Made by a program: the position numbers and the translations under genes | Part shown: positions 5,688 through 13,104 of the stretch, in pieces | Layout: each line of letters opens with the position of its first letter | Numbering within the stretch: position 1 is the first letter of the stretch | Source of the DNA: Gallionellaceae bacterium | GTDB taxonomy: Bacteria > Pseudomonadota > Gammaproteobacteria > Burkholderiales > Gallionellaceae | Direction: 5' to 3' | Assembly: GCA_003151655.1 (NCBI GenBank) | Contig: PLYB01000235.1 | Coordinates: 1 to 14,243 of the forward strand | DNA: 14,243 bases | Notes under the pieces: model-generated | Database searches by the model: none | Seen by the model: only the letters and a program-made list of their open reading frames with translations | What the model was told of the DNA's origin: nothing

Positions 5688-7127
5688 ATGCGCTTTCAGA
5701 TCGAACGCCATTTAGGGTCTTTGCTACGCACGGCGAAGCTCTCATTTACCACCGAGGCTCTACGTGACATCATTACGCCGCCAGAATTCAATTCATACGA
5801 CTACATCAGCTTTTTGGTTCACATTGATGCAGAAATCGAACATGCATTGATGGTTCAATACCTTTACGGAGCTTATTCTCTGGGCGGGCCGCAAGTTCCA
5901 GAGCAACACAGGAAGGCGGTGAGTCGATGGCAGGAAATCATTCTCGGTATCGCAAAGGAAGAAATGGCCCATCTCATTTCGGCACAAAATGTGTTGCGCT
6001 TGATCGGTGCGCCGCTTAATCTGGGCCGCGAGGACTTTCCTTGGGATACGCCGTTTTATCCATTTCCATTCAAATTGGAACCGCTCACCTTCGATTCGTT
6101 GGCGAAATACATTTACTGCGAATCACCGAAGGATTGGAGCGGGCCGGAAGCCGATGAAATCAAACGGCGGGTTCATGCTCAGGACGAAAACCCGCACCGA
6201 GTTGGTGAGCTCTTCACGCTGTTGATCGGATTGCTCGAAAACCCGAATTACCTGCCGGATGAAGCGTTTCAGGCCGAAACGTATCCCTACCAAGCATCAT
6301 GGGATGAATGGGGGCGCGGTTACAAAGGTGGGGCGCGCGGCAATGCACAGCGCGGCAGCCCGGAAGGCACTCCAAATCTGTTGGTCGTACCGCTTGCCTC
6401 GCGCACTGACGCAGTCAACGCCTTGACGCTGATTTCCGAACAAGGAGAGGCCTGTGCCGATGGCAATCAGGAACTCTCTCACTTCCAGCGGTTTTTAAGC
6501 GTTTACCGTGAGATGAAAAAACTGGGTGTTTATGACGAAGAAGCGCCGCACTCGGGCGGATGGAAGGTAGCACGGCCGATTGCCGTTAATCCTTACATCC
6601 CACCTGAACCGAGGGATGAGCAGGATGAATATACATGCTCGGAGGAGCGTGATCCGATCACCAATAAAGAAGCGCAACTCTGGGCCAACTTATTCAACGT
6701 GCGTTATCGCTTAATGCTGCAATACTTATTGCACAGCTTTGAACTCGCGGACGGCCTCACCAGCGCGGGAAGTTGGACTCCGCGCGGCTTGATCATCAAC
6801 TCCACCTTCGGCGAAATGTACAACATGCGCGCCATCAGCAATTTTCTGGTGGAAACCCCGCTCTCGGCAGTTGGCATTCCAGGGGGAAAAGTGGCAGGCC
6901 CGCCGTTTTTGATGCCCTATACCTTGAACTTGCCATTGGGCGAAATCAACCGCTGGCGCCAGCATAAGGATTTGCTACAGGCATCTGAAACACTTATCCG
7001 GCAATTGCTCGTCATCAGTCCGCCCCTGCGGCATGGCTATCTCAACGCGCTGAAAGAGGCGGATCAAAGTCTTTCAGCATCGATCGACCGCATTATGTGC
7101 GGCTGTGCCAATAGCGCGCGGCTTTAA
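5688..7127 (+). CDS. Ferritin-like domain protein (VioB/RebD-type ferritin fold)
   Basis: This 479-residue protein has no signal peptide. It carries a ferritin-like diiron-type helix set: AEIEHALMVQYLYGAYSL (48-65; E49, E51, H52), GIAKEEMAHLISAQNVL (87-103; E91, E92, H95) and ELSHFQRFL (262-270; E262, H265). This layout, with WDTPFYPFPF and a Pro-rich linker, resembles the ferritin-like domain found at the N-terminus of violacein/rebeccamycin iminophenylpyruvate dimer synthases (VioB, RebD). No other violacein-pathway gene is present, so a different oxidative or partner role is likely. The ATG at 5688 follows AAGGA by 7 nt. The upstream in-frame GTG at 5619 lies inside the 26-bp inverted repeat and is rejected. 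It is the first gene of a five-gene operon and ends 10 bp before the next. The family call is moderate; the function is unknown. Confidence 0.75.
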   Translation: MRFQIERHLGSLLRTAKLSFTTEALRDIITPPEFNSYDYISFLVHIDAEIEHALMVQYLYGAYSLGGPQVPEQHRKAVSRWQEIILGIAKEEMAHLISAQNVLRLIGAPLNLGREDFPWDTPFYPFPFKLEPLTFDSLAKYIYCESPKDWSGPEADEIKRRVHAQDENPHRVGELFTLLIGLLENPNYLPDEAFQAETYPYQASWDEWGRGYKGGARGNAQRGSPEGTPNLLVVPLASRTDAVNALTLISEQGEACADGNQELSHFQRFLSVYREMKKLGVYDEEAPHSGGWKVARPIAVNPYIPPEPRDEQDEYTCSEERDPITNKEAQLWANLFNVRYRLMLQYLLHSFELADGLTSAGSWTPRGLIINSTFGEMYNMRAISNFLVETPLSAVGIPGGKVAGPPFLMPYTLNLPLGEINRWRQHKDLLQASETLIRQLLVISPPLRHGYLNALKEADQSLSASIDRIMCGCANSARL

Positions 7128-7137
7128 GGAGCATCTC

Positions 7138-8580
7138 ATGACTATACTCGAATTGCGTATACTTCCGCCCATCGCCATCGGTCGCCTGGGTGATTCGCCA
7201 ACCCCGCTGGAAGCCTTCGATCTGGTAGCTTCCGAAGAAAAACCGCTAGATTACCGTCACATCGCACCACGCCAGACGTTTACCGTGGATAAGAACAGCG
7301 GCGCCATCACTCACGCCCACGTCCCCGACTCGATCCGCTTCAAAGAGCCGGATGGAAGCGTTCGCCCGGTAGCACCCTTCCTTGAAATTTTCGCTCGCAC
7401 CGATACCCACCCTGACGAATTGGTGCCGCTGACCCTCGACCTGTTAACACGCGAAGGATTGAGTTTGGCCGACTTGTCCTGGTCGGCCGAGGTGGGCAAT
7501 ATCAAGCTATTCCGACGTACCGGCAAAATAGACGACAAGATAATCGCCAGCCTAGTCGCGATTCACGACCATCGAAGCCACCCCCTGTTGGGGCTGTGCG
7601 CGAATTTTCTGCCCGGCAAGTCGTTGCATCTCGGAGAGATTCAGTTTATCAAGCCCAACGCGGAGTTCCCCCAAATCCGCTTGCGCTACACGCCAGCGAC
7701 AGGCAAGGTTTACGGATCCGGCTGGATCGATGCTCATGGCAACATCGAACCACGCAGTTACCTGCGTAAAACCTCTACCCCGCCAGAGCAAAAAGATCCG
7801 GTGATCGATAGACCGGAGTTGGTTTTATATGACGCAGGCAAAGGCGGCTGGCGCGGTTACGTTGAAAGCGACGGACCGGCCTTGACCAATCCAGGCCAAA
7901 TATTTGCGGGCTACAACAGAGATGATGGAGCCCGCGTCAGCTGGGGTTATCTGGATGACGAATGCGATGGCGTGGTCACCGTGCAACTCAAACTGAAAAG
8001 CAGTCAAATTCTAAGCGCCCATGCACACATCAGTGCCGGCCCACCCGCCTACGCACCAGATACCTTACCGATTCGCGTAGTTTCCGACGAGCTGGAACAG
8101 ATACTTTTCGGCCCGGAGATCGAAGGGGAAGTCCCCATTGAAGAAGCCGAAGCGATCGTATTCCGTGCACTGGAAACTGTGCGCTTAATGAATACATCCG
8201 TCATGAACGGCAACGCGATTGATGCGCGCAGTAACGTGGTAAGCACCATGGTACGCCAGGACACCAACGACTTTGGCCGCTATTATGGGCCGATCATGGC
8301 ATCCTCGTTAGTGGACAATCTATCGGTGCTGGCCTTGCACGAGCGCATCTTCACCGCTTTACGCACAGGCCAGGCCCCATGGTTCCCGGCAGCCCTGCGC
8401 CAGCCGGACGAAATCGGCGATTTGTCAGACGAGGGCAGACGCAAAATGCCTGCGCTGATGCGCGGCGCCGATGGGCGGGCGCTCTGCCTGACTCATCGAC
8501 AGATCAATATGATCATACAAGCCGCGACTAAAGCGCTGTTTCAGCCCGCCGAAGCACAGGCTTCACATGCACACGACTGA
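7138..8580 (+). CDS. LodA-like protein, N-terminal half (putative quinone-cofactor oxidase subunit)
   Basis: This 480-residue protein opens with LELRILPPIAIGRLGDSP (4-21), close to the hallmark start of LodA/GoxA-type oxidases (I-x-PPIGIARVGNS). Later segments follow the same family in order: RPVAPFLEIFAR, LSWSAEVGNIKLFRR, VSWGYLDDECDGVVTVQL (compare W-x-DD-x-SDGPV) and CLTHRQINMIIQAA (from residue 450), which corresponds to LodA's LT-x-x-Q-(x)3-L-x-x-WA. It ends where an intact LodA would continue into its cofactor domain, which the next gene supplies 11 bp downstream. LodA enzymes oxidise amino groups with a cysteine tryptophylquinone and release H2O2. No signal peptide is seen; LodA itself also lacks a typical one. 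The start is fixed by AAGGAG 7 nt before the ATG. Homology is distant and judged by eye. Confidence 0.6.
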   Translation: MTILELRILPPIAIGRLGDSPTPLEAFDLVASEEKPLDYRHIAPRQTFTVDKNSGAITHAHVPDSIRFKEPDGSVRPVAPFLEIFARTDTHPDELVPLTLDLLTREGLSLADLSWSAEVGNIKLFRRTGKIDDKIIASLVAIHDHRSHPLLGLCANFLPGKSLHLGEIQFIKPNAEFPQIRLRYTPATGKVYGSGWIDAHGNIEPRSYLRKTSTPPEQKDPVIDRPELVLYDAGKGGWRGYVESDGPALTNPGQIFAGYNRDDGARVSWGYLDDECDGVVTVQLKLKSSQILSAHAHISAGPPAYAPDTLPIRVVSDELEQILFGPEIEGEVPIEEAEAIVFRALETVRLMNTSVMNGNAIDARSNVVSTMVRQDTNDFGRYYGPIMASSLVDNLSVLALHERIFTALRTGQAPWFPAALRQPDEIGDLSDEGRRKMPALMRGADGRALCLTHRQINMIIQAATKALFQPAEAQASHAHD

Positions 8581-8591
8581 GGGGAAATTCG

Positions 8592-9407
8592 ATGACAGAT
8601 AAACTAATACCCAGCAATTTGGCTGCCCAATTGCATTATCGAGGGGCAGGGAATCCGCTTTCGGTGCTGCCGCGCACGGCAATTTCAAATTGTTTTCCAG
8701 GCCTGGAATTTGACTTTAGAAACATTTGGCGCCGCACTTTCGAAGGCATCGTGTTGCTGGAAAGTAATAATTACGTGGTCGATGCCGACCCGGATCACGC
8801 GGATCTCAAAGACCGCCGTCTGCTCTGCGTAGACGGCAAATCTACGATGGTATCAACAAGTGGCCCGCAATTTCCCGGCGGTGATCCCTTGACATTGAAT
8901 ACTGGTTCTAACCCGAGCGCAGTGTCATTCATGGAATGGTCGAATTCGCTGGCGACAGTTATTCACGCCAAACAGGGACAACTCGTCGAGTGTCTGTTCA
9001 GCAATACCAAACCGGCTACCGACCAAATTCTTTACAATGCTGAAACAACTGAAGTCATCAGCGTCAAGCTCAAGGTGCGGAAATTTTTTGATGGCGACAC
9101 CGCTGCCTTCGCCAAAGATTTGCTGCAACCGGGCGAATTGACGCAAAGCCTGTGCGCCCCCTGGCAAAATGATTACCGCGAATGCGCTTGCTATTACTGG
9201 GCCGCCAGCCGCCCCGACTATGTCAATGTGGAACCGGGAAACGATGGTTTGAGTCATGGCGACGACTGGATGGCCAAAAAGCGTACAGGCGAATATGTCC
9301 CAGATGACCGCAAGGACAGCCGCTTAATCACCTATGATGATCTGTTCGAAAATTGGGCTAAGGAGCTGCAATTCATCATTCGCGGCTGCGACGCAAAACA
9401 GTCCTGA
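8592..9407 (+). CDS. LodA-like protein, C-terminal (cofactor) half
   Basis: This 271-residue protein has ISNCFPGLEFDFRNIWRR (31-48), matching the LodA block GG-x-FYPGIE. It also has QPGELTQSLCAPWQ (179-192), then DYRECACYYW and ASRPDYV, matching the family block PGDLT-x-x-MA-x-PWQADF-(x)2-C-(x)3-WWPAQRPD-x-V. That block is the most recognisable part of LodA-type oxidases and lies in the half carrying the Cys-Trp cofactor. Candidate cross-link residues are C134, C188, C198, C200 and W191, W203; LodA's pair is about 65 residues apart, which best fits C134 with W203. The RBS GGGGAAA lies 4 nt before the ATG. The gene sits between the N-terminal half and the radical SAM gene. The sequence does not decide between a split oxidase and two LodA-related subunits. 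Confidence 0.65.
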   Translation: MTDKLIPSNLAAQLHYRGAGNPLSVLPRTAISNCFPGLEFDFRNIWRRTFEGIVLLESNNYVVDADPDHADLKDRRLLCVDGKSTMVSTSGPQFPGGDPLTLNTGSNPSAVSFMEWSNSLATVIHAKQGQLVECLFSNTKPATDQILYNAETTEVISVKLKVRKFFDGDTAAFAKDLLQPGELTQSLCAPWQNDYRECACYYWAASRPDYVNVEPGNDGLSHGDDWMAKKRTGEYVPDDRKDSRLITYDDLFENWAKELQFIIRGCDAKQS

Positions 9408-9427
9408 ATCTGAGCGCGCTCACGGCG

Positions 9428-10870
9428 ATGCCAGCCTTGAACTCACTTCCTGCGAGTAATGCACAGGAGATGTCCCGAGCGCTGGCGCAACAGGCAGCAA
9501 TCGCCGCCCGCCCACGCTCATGTCAAATCCATCTGCTGGCGAACGGCCCGGAACCCCAGATGCTGGTCGTTAACGGCAGCCAGCTCTACCACTTGCCGCC
9601 CGAACTCGCCGCCCGTTTCGATGGCGCGCGCGCCCAGCGCGATGAAACCCTGATCGGTGCGCTGTTAGCGGAGAACGGTTTGGATGCGCCGCCCGCCATA
9701 GACGATCTGCCCATTCGCGATCCGCTGCCCCATGCGTTCTCGCTGGCGATAGCGCAAAAGTGCAATCTCGGTTGTGGCTATTGCTATGCACAACAAGGCG
9801 ATTTCGGCGGCCCGTCCAAAAACATGTCACTGGATACTGCAATTCGTGCGGTGGACTGGCTGCTGAAAAAAACCAGTCCTGGCGGAAAAATAAATCTGGC
9901 TTTTCTCGGCGGCGAACCCTTGGCCAACCGCAAGGTACTACGCGCTGCTACCGAATATGCCGCCGCGCAAGCTACTGCCAAAAACTTCAAGCTCGGCTTT
10001 TCCATCACCACCAACGGCACGTTGTTGAATGAAGATGATGCCGATTTTTTCGAGACCTACGGCTTTGCTGTCACCGTCAGTCTGGACGGAACGCGGAAAA
10101 TACATGATCTACTACGTCCTTTCAAAAATGGGGCGGGCAGTTTCGATCGAATTATTGCCAATACAGCGCCTTTGCTGAAACGACAAAAATGCATGCAAGT
10201 ATCGGCGCGTGTCACCGTTACCCCAAGCAACCTGGACTTGCCTGCCACGCTAGACACGTTCATCGGTATGGGTTTTCACAGCGTCGGTTTTTCTCCGCTG
10301 CTAAATGCCCCAGACAGCCAAGGCGAAATGGATGCCGCTCACTTGGTTGAATTGCTGGAAGCCATGATCGCCTGCGGGCTGGCTTTCGAGCAGCATACTT
10401 TGCGCGGTGTGCGCTACCCTTTCGCTAACCTGCTTGGCGCATTGCGCGAACTGCATCGCGGCACACACCGACCCTATCCTTGCGGTGCGGGTGCGGGCTA
10501 CCTGGGCGTTTCTGCAGACGGCGCGCTATCAGCCTGTCACCGATTTGTGGATGCTGAAGAGGGCAAGCTGGGCGATTTGGTGTTGGGAATAGACGCATCA
10601 CGCCAGAATCGCTGGCTGGCAGAACGCCATGTTCATACTCAGGAGCCTTGCAGGCACTGCTGGGCTCGCTATCTGTGCGGCGGAGGCTGCCATCACGAAG
10701 TACTGGCTCGTGGCCGCACGGCCTGCGATTACATCCGCAGCTGGCTGCATTATGCGCTGCAAGCGTATGGACGCCTTTCGCGTCTGCATCCCGCATTTTT
10801 TTCGGATAATGAACCCGCGTCATGGGAATGGGCACCTCGACCGTCTGCTGGTTTGCCCGAGAATTCATGA
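9428..10870 (+). CDS. Radical SAM/SPASM domain peptide- or protein-modifying enzyme
   Basis: This 480-residue protein has the radical SAM cluster motif CNLGCGYC (C112, C116, C119), GGEP (161-164), ITTNGTLL (193-200) and VSLDG (217-221). The C-terminal SPASM region carries C352, C370, C408, C411, C417, C421 and C433, including CRHCWARYLCGGGC (408-421), for auxiliary FeS clusters. Residues 30-95 form a small pre-domain (MLVVNGSQLYHLPPELAARF) that loosely recalls a PqqD/RRE peptide-binding fold. SPASM enzymes mature peptides or proteins; QhpD, which makes thioether cross-links in a quinohemoprotein amine dehydrogenase subunit, and anaerobic sulfatase-maturing enzymes are relatives. No separate precursor peptide is seen, so the LodA-like partner encoded upstream is a plausible substrate. 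The start at 9428 lacks a clear Shine-Dalgarno and may be imprecise. It overlaps the next gene by 4 bp. Confidence 0.85.
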   Translation: MPALNSLPASNAQEMSRALAQQAAIAARPRSCQIHLLANGPEPQMLVVNGSQLYHLPPELAARFDGARAQRDETLIGALLAENGLDAPPAIDDLPIRDPLPHAFSLAIAQKCNLGCGYCYAQQGDFGGPSKNMSLDTAIRAVDWLLKKTSPGGKINLAFLGGEPLANRKVLRAATEYAAAQATAKNFKLGFSITTNGTLLNEDDADFFETYGFAVTVSLDGTRKIHDLLRPFKNGAGSFDRIIANTAPLLKRQKCMQVSARVTVTPSNLDLPATLDTFIGMGFHSVGFSPLLNAPDSQGEMDAAHLVELLEAMIACGLAFEQHTLRGVRYPFANLLGALRELHRGTHRPYPCGAGAGYLGVSADGALSACHRFVDAEEGKLGDLVLGIDASRQNRWLAERHVHTQEPCRHCWARYLCGGGCHHEVLARGRTACDYIRSWLHYALQAYGRLSRLHPAFFSDNEPASWEWAPRPSAGLPENS

Positions 10871-12135
10871 CACAGCCGCAACACTACGATGCCGTTATCG
10901 TCGGTGCCGGCCCTGCTGGTTGCTGCGCCGCTTTGCGCATGGTCGATCTGGGTTACCGGGTCGCACTGGTTGAGCGCTCACCCTTTCCCCGCCCGCGTTT
11001 CGGCGAATCCCTCTCCCCCGGAATCTGGAATATTCTGGACTATATCGGCGTGGCGCCTGCGGTGGCCAAAGCCGGTTTTTTACGCGACCTGCCAGCCCGC
11101 GTTTGCTGGGAAACGGCGGAACCGCAACTTATTCTACCCGGCCAGCGCGGCTCCGGCCTGATGGTAGATCGTGCTCGCTTCGACACCCTGCTGCTGGATG
11201 CGGCGCGTGCGCGCGGCGTCAGTCTGTTCCAGCCAGCTAGCGTAATTCGCCTCGATTGTGGGGACGGCCACTGGCGTTTGGACATCCGTCATGGAGCCAA
11301 CGAGTGTTTGCTGCAAACCCGTCTGGTGTTCGAAGCCACCGGTCGCGCTGCTAGAAGCACACGGCAATGTTACCCGGTTGGAGCAGAAACCCTGGCACTA
11401 AGCACCTTGGCTGTCGGCACAGACTTACCGATCGAAACCTGCATCGAAGCGCAAGCGGACGGCTGGATATGGGGCGCCCCTCATCCAAGCGGCGGCTTTC
11501 GCATTCAGGCATTTATGGGACCAGCCACCTTACGCGAACCTGACGTGCGTGACTTATCCACACGACTACGCGCCCTGCTCGTCCGCAGTCAGCTATTTAA
11601 GGCCTTGGCCGAAGCCAGATTCGACGAACCTGTCCGCGCCTGCCGAGCCACCGCCTACATAAACCGCGACGCGTGGCAGCCAGGGCGCATCCAGCTCGGC
11701 GAGGCAGCTTTTGCCATCGATCCCTTGTCTTCATCCGGAGTGGAAAAAGCCATGCGTTTTACCTTGCAGGCTGTCATCGCTGCCAACACCCTGCTTAAAG
11801 ATGCCGGTGCCGCAACCATGGCTCGAGATTTTTATCAGGACAGGCTGCTGCAAGCCGCTGCCACCCATGCAGTCTGGACCAGAAACTACTACGCCAAAGC
11901 ATCCATCGACCAAGACCGGCCTTTCTGGCAGGCCCGCACCCTTCCACTATCCAACTCTAGCGATGCTTCAGAATACGGACTCATCGCGCGCTTTCACACA
12001 GCTTACGCGGCCCGCGAACGTTACGAGGCAAAAAAGCTCACGTTCGATGTCAACGCCGAACCGGTCACTGACGCGGATATCGCCGCCATATGGCGTATAT
12101 GCCATGACAAAAAGTATCAACAGAAAAATCAGTAA
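10867..12135 (+). CDS. FAD-dependent oxidoreductase, LodB/QhpG/tryptophan-halogenase-like
   Basis: This 422-residue flavoprotein starts with the FAD dinucleotide motif DAVIVGAGPAGCCAALRMVD (8-27). It then has FPRPRFGESLSPG (40-52), the GESL signature of LodB and flavin halogenases, and GLMVDRARFDTLLLDAARA (97-115). DGWIWGAPHP (198-207) occupies the place of the halogenase W-x-W-x-IP motif but differs from it. The second FAD site is GEAAFAIDPLSSSGVEKA (278-295). LodB and QhpG act on tryptophan of a partner protein when a quinone cofactor is formed, which fits the LodA-like genes upstream. The ATG lies in an ATGA overlap with the radical SAM stop, indicating translational coupling; the upstream ATG at 10822 is rejected because FAD folds begin close to the N-terminus. 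The last residues (DKKYQQKNQ) come from DNA also read by the opposite-strand membrane gene and may be a late addition. Confidence 0.85.
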   Translation: MTQPQHYDAVIVGAGPAGCCAALRMVDLGYRVALVERSPFPRPRFGESLSPGIWNILDYIGVAPAVAKAGFLRDLPARVCWETAEPQLILPGQRGSGLMVDRARFDTLLLDAARARGVSLFQPASVIRLDCGDGHWRLDIRHGANECLLQTRLVFEATGRAARSTRQCYPVGAETLALSTLAVGTDLPIETCIEAQADGWIWGAPHPSGGFRIQAFMGPATLREPDVRDLSTRLRALLVRSQLFKALAEARFDEPVRACRATAYINRDAWQPGRIQLGEAAFAIDPLSSSGVEKAMRFTLQAVIAANTLLKDAGAATMARDFYQDRLLQAAATHAVWTRNYYAKASIDQDRPFWQARTLPLSNSSDASEYGLIARFHTAYAARERYEAKKLTFDVNAEPVTDADIAAIWRICHDKKYQQKNQ

Positions 12136-12474
12136 ACTAATGATTGTCTGCCAATCTCCAAGATCAACCCGCAAAAATGAAAGCATGTATGGAACCGTGT
12201 AACCGAACATATCACCTGACTTGTTAGAAGCTTTAGTCACGGTTACCTGAAGTCCTCCGCTTATCTCCTTTACGGAACGAAGGGTTGCGATGCTACTAAG
12301 AACTGCCACGAGCAACAGAATGCCGCTGAGGACAGGGCTTCTCGGCAAACATGTCAGATGCGTCGGATCGTAGTCCTTTATAATCAGGATGAGTAGCAAG
12401 GGTGAGTAGGCGCTCAAAAATAGAACCAGCGAGGCCCAAGGACGCAATCTGAGCGATGGATCATTCGAACTCAT
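11968..12474 (-). CDS. Small membrane protein, possibly 3'-truncated
   Basis: The 168-residue frame holds three hydrophobic segments: ASLVLFLSAYSPLLLILII (14-32), VLSGILLLVAVLSSIATL (48-65) and IISLLIFLLILFVMAY (111-126). Between the last two lies a polar stretch with GYTVPYMLSFL (91-101). The first 126 residues read like a real membrane protein of a small uncharacterised family. The remaining 42 residues (from TPYGGDIRV) are the antisense of the flavoprotein gene's 3' end and look non-native. The frame overlaps that gene by 168 bp tail to tail. The ATG at 12474 is preferred, with a modest GGAAA upstream; a TTG at 12546 is less likely. I do not know its function. Confidence 0.6.
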   Translation of the reverse strand: MSSNDPSLRLRPWASLVLFLSAYSPLLLILIIKDYDPTHLTCLPRSPVLSGILLLVAVLSSIATLRSVKEISGGLQVTVTKASNKSGDMFGYTVPYMLSFLRVDLGDWQTIISLLIFLLILFVMAYTPYGGDIRVSDRFGVDIERELFCLVTFAGRVSCVKARDESVF

Positions 12475-13104
12475 TGCAGTTTCCAATCGGGGTTTAATTT
12501 TCTTAGGTAGACTCTCATTGCCTAACCTGTAAAGTGTAGTCGCCAAGCCATGTCATTCCCTTAAACAATAAGTTCCACGCGAAAATTTTAGGGTCATGTC
12601 TGATAAAGCCACTAACCATTCCGCTAAGCCCCAAAGTGCGTGACAAGCGGCTGGTTATTCCGGAGATGGTGTCATTTTATTTCCGAGAATGGGCAGACGT
12701 GGCTGGTTCAGTTCGTACTGAATAGCAGAATCGAAAATAGATGTAGTCATGGCGCTTCCATAATTCGATGATGTGAGCAAGTGGTGATAGTGAATTTATC
12801 AACCCCCTTATCTGGCCTCCGCGCTACCCCGACCCGAAATCAAGCCCACCGAATTAACGTTATTCAGAATGGAGAACCTCAACTCCGTAGTGAATATTTT
12901 CACACAAAACAAAACTTCATGTACCTAGCTACTCTGACAGTTATATTTTGGCGACGAATGTGGTAGGTAAGAATCCTAAACCTGTCTGAATAAACAACAT
13001 TGGGTAAGATTCTGAGGTCACTTGCTAATCCGCAAGCTTGATCTGGACTCATAACTCACGAAAAAAATCATGAAGATGAACAACATCATCCGCACAAGTG
13101 AACG
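12475..13104. other. Intergenic region with no recognised gene
   Basis: About 630 bp separate the membrane-protein gene from the HipA-like gene. Short frames exist, such as one from a GTG at 12781 to 12966, but their translations look like noise and none has a good ribosome binding site. An imperfect dyad (TAACCATTCCGCT near 12611 against AGCGGCTGGTTA near 12648) is the only structure noticed. The minus-strand membrane gene should have its promoter here, but none could be assigned. Confidence 0.6.

Noticed and set aside
9570..10032. Several 78-90-codon frames on both strands inside the radical SAM gene
   Set aside because: The translations are low-complexity and Arg/His-rich with no family features; all are overlapped by the clear radical SAM frame.
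10425..10868. 147-codon minus-strand frame opposite the radical SAM gene
   Set aside because: It is a shadow in GC-rich coding DNA; the plus strand carries the SPASM Cys motifs and conserved sequence.
10867..12135. Calling the flavoprotein a tryptophan halogenase
   Set aside because: The W-x-W-x-IP motif is altered to WIWGAPHP and the context is LodA-like plus radical SAM, so a LodB/QhpG-type maturase is the better call.
12781..12966. 61-codon plus-strand frame in the right intergenic region
   Set aside because: GTG start, no Shine-Dalgarno and no recognisable protein features.
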